Positions 1 through 4,791 of a stretch of DNA of 5,674 nucleotides are shown here, in pieces. Under the pieces are notes generated by a model. The model did not search any database. It was not told where the DNA came from and saw only the letters and a list, made by a program, of their open reading frames with translations. A program made the translations under genes and the position numbers. The stretch is from Deltaproteobacteria bacterium (lineage in GTDB: Bacteria > Desulfobacterota > DSM-4660 > Desulfatiglandales > Desulfatiglandaceae): NCBI GenBank assembly GCA_013349725.1, contig DUZB01000024.1:1-5674 (forward strand), written 5' to 3'. How positions within the stretch are numbered: the first letter of the stretch is position 1; each line of letters begins with the position of its first letter.

Positions 1-85
1 CATGAAGTCTTTTCCTTTCTGAAATGATTGAATTCGTGAAAAAACTGAATTCATCAACTGTTTTGTCATTCGCTAATAAGAACAT

Positions 86-181
86 ACCATGAAGGACATG
101 AAGAACATGAAGGGACTGAACAGAGTCTCTCATGTGCTTTTTTTGTTTTTAACCCTTCATGTTCTTCATGTCCTTCATGGT
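86..181. repeat. Perfect 29-bp inverted repeat made of 9-mer units
   Basis: The left arm (86-114) and right arm (153-181) are exact reverse complements over 29 bases, separated by a 38-base loop that contains a T-rich tract. Each arm consists of about three degenerate direct copies of the 9-mer ATGAAGRAC, so the structure is both a tandem repeat and a palindrome. It begins 31 bases past the recD2 stop codon. RNA from either strand could fold into a long hairpin. On the plus strand the right arm is followed by a T-rich run (about 181-210), which resembles an intrinsic terminator for rightward transcription. On the minus strand, the direction of recD2, no clear U-tract follows. A terminator role is therefore only possible, and a dispersed intergenic repeat is equally likely. 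Confidence 0.8.
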
Positions 182-211
182 TGTTTGTTTTTCTTCTGTT
201 TTCGTGGGTAT

Positions 212-1369
212 TCAGATGAAAAGCTCCTTCGGTGCCTTTAGTCTTTCTGAAAGAAATGTGTGTCGTTTCTTCATCCTGTCGTTATGTACAGCGATGGCAA
301 GGGCTTTTCTTGTCCCCACAAGTACAACCAGCTTCCTTCCTCTTGTAACGGCAGTGTAAAGAAGATTTCGCTGCAGCATAATATAGTGTTGGGTCAGCAC
401 AGGGATGATGATGGCGGGAAACTCAGAGCCTTGCGATTTGTGCACGGAGACCGCATAAGAAAGAACAATTTCGTCCAGATCGACGAAATCAAAGACAACC
501 TTTCGTCCGTCAAAAGCAATGCTTATTTCCCTCTGTTCAGGATCGATTTGCGTGATCCTTCCCATATCTCCATTGAAGACGTCCTTTTCATAGTTATTCC
601 TGGTCTGCATCACCTTGTCGCCTATGCGGAAGATTCGATTGCCGCGAGTGACGCCTCCTTCACCAGGATTCAACCGCCTCTGCAGCTCAAGATTGAGGTT
701 GCCGGCGCCGACAATACCTTTGTGCATAGGGGTAATAACCTGGATTTCATCGACAGGGTTGAGCCCGAAATGATCGGGGATTCGGTCACTGGCCAGATCC
801 AGAATGATTCTGAGGACCGTTTCAGGGTCGTCCTTTTCGATGAAAAAGAAATCGCTTTTCAGGTCCTCGTTTTTGGTCTCAGGAAGAAGACCTTCATTGA
901 TCCTGTGTGCATTCACGATGATGCGGCTGTCCCTGGCCTGACGAAAGATTGTGTCCAACAAAACAACCGGAACCGTTCCGGAAGATATGATATCTTTGAG
1001 TACGTTTCCCGCCCCTACGGAGGGAAGTTGATTTACATCGCCCACGAGGACAAATGTTGCATGCAGAGGAATTGCTTTGAGAAGATGATAGAACAGGATC
1101 GTATCAATCATGGAGGCTTCGTCAACAATCAGAAGATCGCAGTTGAGTGGTTCTGATTCGTTCTTTCGAAAGCCTCCATTCTGCATGCTGTACTCCAGCA
1201 GCCTGTGAATGGTTTTGGCTTCATGCCCGGTTGTTTCCGTCATCCTTTTTGCGGCGCGTCCTGTGGGCGCGGCCAGCATGATCCTGATATGGAGGCGGGT
1301 GAAAATTTTCAGGATGGCATTGATGATCGTGGTCTTTCCTGTTCCAGGTCCTCCGGTAATGACCAGACC
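212..1369 (-). CDS. recD2: RecD2-type ATP-dependent DNA helicase, C-terminal part (downstream of frameshift)
   Basis: This frame encodes the motor domains of a RecD2/TraA-like SF1B 5'-3' DNA helicase, a DNA repair and recombination enzyme of the cytoplasm. Homology begins at about 1369. The first ATG in this frame is at 1279, which would lose the Walker A motif, so it is not a credible independent start. In reconstructed full-length numbering (732 aa) one sees Walker A GGPGTGKT (353-360, bases 1331-1354), APTGRAA (381-387), Walker B LLIVDEAS (426-433), the LVGDVNQLPSVGAG motif (455-468), the FRQA arginine motif (489-492), SVHKSQGSEFP (655-665) and LLYTAVTRGRKLVVLVG (683-699) of the UvrD_C_2-like end. 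The stop is TGA at 214-212. The upstream part lies in another frame (1309-2409), one base out of register. The two parts together match the usual RecD2 length of about 720-750 aa. Identity is secure; whether the gene is functional is not. Confidence 0.88.
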   Translation of the reverse strand, partial: GLVITGGPGTGKTTIINAILKIFTRLHIRIMLAAPTGRAAKRMTETTGHEAKTIHRLLEYSMQNGGFRKNESEPLNCDLLIVDEASMIDTILFYHLLKAIPLHATFVLVGDVNQLPSVGAGNVLKDIISSGTVPVVLLDTIFRQARDSRIIVNAHRINEGLLPETKNEDLKSDFFFIEKDDPETVLRIILDLASDRIPDHFGLNPVDEIQVITPMHKGIVGAGNLNLELQRRLNPGEGGVTRGNRIFRIGDKVMQTRNNYEKDVFNGDMGRITQIDPEQREISIAFDGRKVVFDFVDLDEIVLSYAVSVHKSQGSEFPAIIIPVLTQHYIMLQRNLLYTAVTRGRKLVVLVGTRKALAIAVHNDRMKKRHTFLSERLKAPKELFI

Positions 1370-2409
1370 TTGTTGAGAGCAACGCTTTTTATGGCTTGTA
1401 TTTGATTTTCCGCAAGGTCGATGGATAACTGCTTCTGCACCCAGAAAACCGCCTTGTCGGGATCAATATTTCGGGACCTTTTGGGGGACATTAACAGGGC
1501 TTTCAGATGGTCTGCAGCCCCGGTTTCCGAAGCATGATATCGGGAAAGATAAACTCTTCTCAAAGGTTCCTTTGTTTCTTGAGGATCGGAATCCGCCTCC
1601 CCATCTTCCACGACGATTTTTTTATCCTCGGCGGCCGCATCCATGGCTTTCATGACCACATCTTTTTCTACGCCAAGGATTTCATTACATTTCTCCAGAA
1701 GCGGGTCAAGCGGGTAGAACATATTGCCTTCGTCGGCAAGCTGCTGAAGGACGTATAATAGCCCTGCTTTGGCCCGCAATGGGGAGTTCCGTTCAAATCC
1801 CAGCTTCTCAGCGATCTGGTCGGCGGTGACAAAGCCTATTCCGAAAATATCCGTTGCCAATCTGTAAGGGTTGGCGGTAACCACTTGAATAGATCCATTC
1901 CCATATCGCTTGAAGATTTTGGTTGCATACCCGGGGCCTACACCGTGGGATTGCAGGAAAAGCATGACGTCCCGGATCTCCTTCTGTTCAATCCAGGCGG
2001 TCTGTATCATGGAGATTCTTTTGTGGCTTATTCCCTCTACCTGTTCCAGTTTTTCAATGTTCGTTTCAATAATATCAAGCGTCCGGGCGCCGAATGTCTT
2101 GACAATGCGCGCCGCCATAACGGGTCCGATTCCTTTGATAAGGCCGGATCCCAGATATTTCCTGATACCGTAAACGGACGCCGGGGCAGTGGTCTGATAA
2201 TGAACGATTTTGAACTGTTCCCCAAATCTGGGGTGGGTGCTCCATTCCCCTTGCAGCTTCAATACTTCGCCAGGCGCCAGTGTCGGAAGGTTCCCGACCA
2301 CCGTTACCGGATCCTTCCGGCCGGACGTCTTCAGCCTGGCGATGGTAAAACCGTTCTCATCGTTGCTGTAGGTAATTCTTTCTATCTGTCCCTGAAGATC
2401 TGTCAGCAT
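1309..2409 (-). CDS. recD2: RecD2-type ATP-dependent DNA helicase, N-terminal part (truncated by frameshift)
   Basis: This is the N-terminal half of the same helicase. Residues 1-75 form the OB-like N-terminal domain typical of RecD2 (ERITYSNDENGFTIARL). Helix-hairpin-helix segments follow at about 88-104 (IKGIGPVMAARIV), 121-135 (LEQVEGISHKRI) and 184-204 (IFGIGFVTADQIAEKLG), and then a linker leads into QIQAIKSVALNK (336-347). After residue 347 the frame leaves the family and ends in 19 unrelated residues at a TGA (1311-1309), while the Walker A sequence continues in the neighbouring frame. The ATG at 2409 lies 8 bases after the stop of the AMIN gene. No good Shine-Dalgarno is visible, so translation is probably coupled to that gene. 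The tandem HhH region and the lack of a RecBCD-RecD-like layout favour RecD2 over the RecBCD subunit. As encoded, the product has no ATPase site. Confidence 0.88.
   Translation of the reverse strand: MLTDLQGQIERITYSNDENGFTIARLKTSGRKDPVTVVGNLPTLAPGEVLKLQGEWSTHPRFGEQFKIVHYQTTAPASVYGIRKYLGSGLIKGIGPVMAARIVKTFGARTLDIIETNIEKLEQVEGISHKRISMIQTAWIEQKEIRDVMLFLQSHGVGPGYATKIFKRYGNGSIQVVTANPYRLATDIFGIGFVTADQIAEKLGFERNSPLRAKAGLLYVLQQLADEGNMFYPLDPLLEKCNEILGVEKDVVMKAMDAAAEDKKIVVEDGEADSDPQETKEPLRRVYLSRYHASETGAADHLKALLMSPKRSRNIDPDKAVFWVQKQLSIDLAENQIQAIKSVALNKVWSLPEDLEQERPRSSMPS
1366..1377 (-). other. recD2: Frameshift site inside recD2
   Basis: On the minus strand the family-consistent upstream frame reads L-N-K (CTC AAC AAG, 1377-1369). 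The downstream frame must start at GGT (1369-1367) to give G-L-V-I-T-G-G-P-G-T-G-K-T. Sharing the G at 1369 means one base is missing, most simply from the AA or GG run (AACAAGG for an expected AACAAAGG or AACAAGGG). The local sequence does not fit the X-XXY-YYZ slippery heptamer of programmed -1 frameshifting. A homopolymer sequencing or assembly error, or a genuine one-base deletion, is more likely. Confidence 0.85.
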
Positions 2410-2417
2410 AGTTGATG

Positions 2418-2888
2418 CTACTTTTCGAGATCCGTCCCCGCTTTTTTCTCAGTTCCGGCGCCGATCATGATACAGAATATATTGTCGTTTTTAAAATAAC
2501 TCTGGCCTGCCACATAATTTCCGGAGGGATTCAGGTCCAGCACGATTCGAAGGCTTTTTTTGGTAGAGTGCAGGTGGGTTCGTATCTTTTTGACAAAAAT
2601 GCCGTCAACATCCATAACCGCTTTGCCTTGCCAGGAAAATACATTGTCTACATCTATGACAATCCTTGGTTTTTCTCCCTCGATTGCAAAAATTTTTGGC
2701 AGATAGAATCGATTAAAATAAATCAGCACCTTCTCCGGACCGAATTTGTCTGCTTTGAAATTTATTCCTTCAACGACCACTTCCTGGGAGTCGACGGCTT
2801 TTTTGTCTGAAACTTCCCCTTTTATTGAGCACGGGAAAAGAAACAGAAACAAAACGAATGCCAAAACGGGAATAGGAGTTTTTTTCAT
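2418..2888 (-). CDS. Exported AMIN-domain protein
   Basis: A 156-residue protein whose N-terminus is a clear export signal: MKKTP followed by a hydrophobic core (residues 6-19) and a Cys at position 20. The L-F-P-C context is a poor lipobox, so a lipoprotein is possible but a signal peptidase I substrate, cut near the following SIKG, is as likely. Residues about 38-142 resemble an AMIN domain, a beta-rich periplasmic module known from AmiC-type amidases and secretin (PilQ) proteins that binds peptidoglycan or envelope partners; note KVLIYFNRF, PRIVIDVDNVF, VKKIRTHLHS and SLRIVLDLNPSGNYV. No catalytic domain follows. The frame is open back to 3038, but that extension overlaps the 402-residue Fe-S gene. 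The ATG at 2888, with a GGAG Shine-Dalgarno and the signal peptide, is preferred. It begins 35 bases after the Fe-S gene stop, and recD2 starts 8 bases after its TAG. The AMIN assignment is by eye and moderately sure. Confidence 0.75.
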   Translation of the reverse strand: MKKTPIPVLAFVLFLFLFPCSIKGEVSDKKAVDSQEVVVEGINFKADKFGPEKVLIYFNRFYLPKIFAIEGEKPRIVIDVDNVFSWQGKAVMDVDGIFVKKIRTHLHSTKKSLRIVLDLNPSGNYVAGQSYFKNDNIFCIMIGAGTEKKAGTDLEK

Positions 2889-2894
2889 GGGTTG

Positions 2895-2898
2895 CTCC
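2895..2898 (-). promoter_or_regulatory. Shine-Dalgarno that fixes the AMIN gene start
   Basis: The minus strand reads GGAG, then six bases, then the ATG at 2888. This favours 2888 over the longer in-frame start at 3038 and over another ATG at 2900, four codons upstream, which itself overlaps the ribosome-binding site. Confidence 0.65.
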
Positions 2899-2923
2899 AT
2901 ACAATGACGGATAAAGATCATAT

Positions 2924-4132
2924 TCAGGCTGATTCCTTTTTCAGCGCCCGGTTTACAAGCTGAGCAATGTCCAACACTTCTATGTGGATTTTGTTCCTTC
3001 TTACGTAAGTCAGCATGGTGCGTACACACTGCTGGCACGAAGTGACGACAGCCTGCGCTCCGGTGCCTGTGATTTCTTCGATCTTGCGTTTGGCAATCTC
3101 TGCAGAAAGACCGGCATCAATCATTTCAAGGTTTCCTCCTCCACCGCAGCACTGGCAGTCTTCTCGGATCCGCGGGAGTTCCACCAGTTTGACGCCGGGA
3201 ATGGATCGGATAATTTCCCTTGGTTCATCAAAGACCCGGGCGCCCCGCCCCAGATCGCACGGGTCATGGTAGGTCACGGTGAGGGGCAGCGTTTCCAATG
3301 GAATGCGGTTGCTTTTTATCAGTTCACTGAGGAGCTGGGTCGTGTGGGCGATTTCAAATTCATGGGGATAGTGTTCCCGCCACATCTGGTAGCAGGAGGG
3401 ACAGGCAAAGACCACTTTTTTCGCGCCTTTTTCCCTTACTGCCTCAAGATTATGCTCCTTAAAAGGCCCCAACATATCTTTGATTCCGGCGCCTATCATG
3501 GGGAATCCACAACACCACTCTTCTTCGCCTAACAGCGTGAAATCCACACCTGAGGCATCCAGAACCTCCGCCAGGGCAATGGGGATCTTTTGCGCTACCG
3601 GAAAATAGGCTGCGGTGCACCCGGTAAAATAAACCAGTTCGGCGCGGTCTCTGATATAGCCGCTTTCAGGCGGGTCGGACATATCATCCACCCAGTCCGC
3701 CCTTTCTTCATTGTCCTCGTCGAAAACATTTCTGCTTTCCTGGAGGTTATTCCTGATCATATTGATCTTGGCGGGATAGCTGTTGGAATTCACCAGGTCC
3801 TGCCGCAGAGAGACCCATAGATCTTTCAGGTGAATACCCACAGGGCACGCTTCCTGACAGTTTCCGCACAGGGTGCAGCGAAATACGGTATCGCTGAAAT
3901 GTTTCAGGTGTTTTTCGGACGGTTTTGTCTTTTTGCCAAGCAGCCTTCGGAGCAGTCCCATTCTGCTGTTCAGGATGCTTTTCAGGCCTTTCATGCGGGT
4001 TATGGCAGAAAGTTCTCCGTTCCCGGATGCGGACACGGCAGGGCATACATCTGCGCAGATCCGGCAGTTGGTGCATGCCCCCATTTCAAGGAGTTGCCGA
4101 ACGCTGTAATCTTTATTATTATTCTTCCGCAT
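2924..4132 (-). CDS. HdrD-like Fe-S oxidoreductase (two [4Fe-4S], two CCG domains)
   Basis: A complete 402-residue soluble protein with the HdrC-HdrB fusion architecture of HdrD, DsrK and GlpC-type proteins. Two ferredoxin motifs come first: C20-x2-C23-x2-C26-x3-C30-P and C86-x2-C89-x2-C92-x3-C96-P. Two cysteine-rich CCG motifs follow: C172-x34-C207-C208-x35-C244-x2-C247 and C292-x35-C328-C329-x36-C366-x2-C369. All expected ligands are present. In HdrB and HdrD such CCG motifs hold non-cubane [4Fe-4S] clusters that cleave disulfides. No membrane segment is seen, so it acts in the cytoplasm or docks to a membrane partner not in this window. The ATG at 4132 is the first in-frame start after a TAA. 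It overlaps the end of the lipoyl gene by 14 bases and lacks a clear Shine-Dalgarno, which suggests translational coupling. The true substrate is unknown; glycolate, lactate or glycerol-3-phosphate dehydrogenase subunits share this fold, but no flavin partner is visible here. Confidence 0.9.
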   Translation of the reverse strand: MRKNNNKDYSVRQLLEMGACTNCRICADVCPAVSASGNGELSAITRMKGLKSILNSRMGLLRRLLGKKTKPSEKHLKHFSDTVFRCTLCGNCQEACPVGIHLKDLWVSLRQDLVNSNSYPAKINMIRNNLQESRNVFDEDNEERADWVDDMSDPPESGYIRDRAELVYFTGCTAAYFPVAQKIPIALAEVLDASGVDFTLLGEEEWCCGFPMIGAGIKDMLGPFKEHNLEAVREKGAKKVVFACPSCYQMWREHYPHEFEIAHTTQLLSELIKSNRIPLETLPLTVTYHDPCDLGRGARVFDEPREIIRSIPGVKLVELPRIREDCQCCGGGGNLEMIDAGLSAEIAKRKIEEITGTGAQAVVTSCQQCVRTMLTYVRRNKIHIEVLDIAQLVNRALKKESA

Positions 4133-4541
4133 ATTTTATAATATCTGCCGCAAGCCATTTCTCGATGGCTTCTTTCCCATGAATCAGGTTTGCGAGTTCC
4201 CCCTTATCGTCGGGTTTGATTTTGTAGATCCATCCTTTTCCGTAACAGTCATCATTTACGAGCCCGGGGTTGGTTTCCAATTCCTCATTGACCAAGGCAA
4301 TTTCACCGTTCACAGGTGCATATACTTTACCAAGCCATTTACCGGATTCAATTTTCGCAAATTTCTTGCCCAGTTTCAGCTTTTTACCATCTTCAGGGAG
4401 CTGTATATACACGATCTCCCCAGCCATGGTCTGAGCAAAATCATCCATTCCCATGACAAGAAGGTCTCCTTCCTCTTTTACCCAGAAATGATTCTCTTCA
4501 TAATGCAGGTCTTCCGGCATGTTGTATCCCTGAATCTCCAT
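4119..4541 (-). CDS. Glycine cleavage H-protein-like lipoyl carrier
   Basis: A 140-residue protein of the GcvH/lipoate-binding family, of normal length. Family landmarks are HFWVKEEGDLLVMGMDDFAQ (residues 18-37), AGEIVYIQLPEDGKKLKLG (40-58), the lipoylation site IESGKWLGKVYAPVNGEI with K68 as the probable modified lysine, and NPGLVNDDCYGKGWIYKIKP (91-110). Classical H proteins have ESVKA at the lipoyl loop; here it is ESGKW, with the Glu, Ser and Lys retained. The ATG at 4541 is chosen because GGGAGG lies 7 bases upstream and the family fold begins just after it. A longer in-frame ATG at 4619 falls inside a repeat element and is rejected. No gcvT or gcvP is visible, and the gene sits between two HdrD-like genes. 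It may be an ordinary GcvH or, by analogy with LbpA of the sHdr system, a dedicated carrier for the Fe-S proteins. The symbol is left blank because this choice is open. Confidence 0.88.
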   Translation of the reverse strand: MEIQGYNMPEDLHYEENHFWVKEEGDLLVMGMDDFAQTMAGEIVYIQLPEDGKKLKLGKKFAKIESGKWLGKVYAPVNGEIALVNEELETNPGLVNDDCYGKGWIYKIKPDDKGELANLIHGKEAIEKWLAADIIKYAEE

Positions 4542-4548
4542 CCCTTTT

Positions 4549-4554
4549 CCTCCC
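4549..4554 (-). promoter_or_regulatory. Strong Shine-Dalgarno for the lipoyl-carrier gene
   Basis: GGGAGG on the minus strand, 7 bases before the ATG at 4541. It is the best ribosome-binding site in the window and sets the start against the longer open frame that reaches back to 4619. The downstream genes of the cluster have weaker sites, so the carrier may be translated most strongly. Confidence 0.8.
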
Positions 4555-4583
4555 TTTTTCAGAACGTGTTGGTGAACATGAAT

Positions 4584-4722
4584 AATGATGCTCCCGTAAA
4601 AAGTCCCCAAGGCCGTCATTCCCGCGAACGCGGGAATCTATAAGGTGTTAATGTTCCTGGATTCCCGCGTTCGCGGGAATGACGACAAAGGATGATTTTC
4701 GACTTTTTACGGGACCATCAAT
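4584..4722. mobile_element. MITE-like nested palindromic element, about 139 bp
   Basis: The outer arms are 22 bases long: 4584-4605 and the complement of 4701-4722 match at 20 of 22 positions, sharing TCCCGTAAAAAGTC. Inside is a second, perfect 25-bp inverted repeat (4614-4638 and 4660-4684). The element has no coding capacity and lies in the gap between the right-hand HdrD-like gene and the lipoyl-carrier gene. Short size, terminal inverted repeats and absence of ORFs suggest a non-autonomous mobile or REP-like element. No convincing target-site duplication could be defined by eye. Nothing here indicates which transposase would move it. Confidence 0.7.
4614..4684. repeat. Perfect 25-bp inverted repeat whose arms are each palindromic
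   Basis: Arms 4614-4638 and 4660-4684 are exact reverse complements around a 21-base spacer. Each arm contains ATTCCCGCGAACGCGGGAAT (4618-4637 in the left arm), itself a perfect 9+2+9 palindrome. The layout ATTCCC-N8-GGGAAT matches the general form of the dRS3 repeats described in Neisseria and of REP-like repeats in other proteobacteria; common ancestry is not implied. Transcribed in the gene direction it could form two adjacent hairpins or one long stem between the two genes, with possible effects on mRNA processing or read-through (inference). Confidence 0.85.
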
Positions 4723-4756
4723 AATGAATGATGAATTCCCGGTTCTCAGGTCTTTC

Positions 4757-4791
4757 CTACTGTCTCCTGCCTACTGCTTACTCCCTACTCC
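4757..4791. repeat. Degenerate heptamer tandem repeat
   Basis: Five adjacent 7-base units read CTACTGT, CTCCTGC, CTACTGC, TTACTCC and CTACTCC on the plus strand (consensus near CTACTGC; GCAGTAG on the minus strand). The array covers the end of the right-hand HdrD-like gene, and its TAA stop (4780-4778) lies within a unit. The last residues of that protein are therefore encoded by repeat sequence. Confidence 0.7.

Noticed and set aside
29..53. 7-bp inverted repeat TGAATTC / GAATTCA
   Set aside because: Short and AT-rich with an 11-base loop; this is expected by chance.
89..241. Small plus-strand frame beginning M-K-D-M-K-N-M-K (50 codons)
   Set aside because: It is produced by the 9-mer repeat, has no ribosome-binding site, and runs into the antisense of the recD2 end.
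260..1156. Plus-strand open frame of 298 codons
   Set aside because: It is exactly antisense to the RecD2 motor domains, its translation shows no recognisable domain, and the minus frame has every helicase motif.
1885..2415. Plus-strand open frame of 176 codons
   Set aside because: Antisense to the OB/HhH region of RecD2 and not domain-like; a shadow of the real gene.
2889..3038. N-terminal extension of the AMIN protein to 3038
   Set aside because: The added 50 residues overlap the C-terminus of the 402-residue Fe-S gene, and the signal peptide would become internal. The ATG at 2888 has a good Shine-Dalgarno.
4542..4619. Extension of the lipoyl-carrier gene to the ATG at 4619
   Set aside because: The added 26 residues come from the palindromic repeat and the Shine-Dalgarno region, and they are not H-protein-like.
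4614..4684. CRISPR array
   Set aside because: Only two copies in inverted orientation with one spacer; the arms are palindromes in a MITE-like element, not direct repeats.
4542..4777. Promoter for the lipoyl-carrier gene
   Set aside because: No -35/-10 pair with acceptable spacing could be recognised on the minus strand. AT-rich hexamers near 4640 have no partner.
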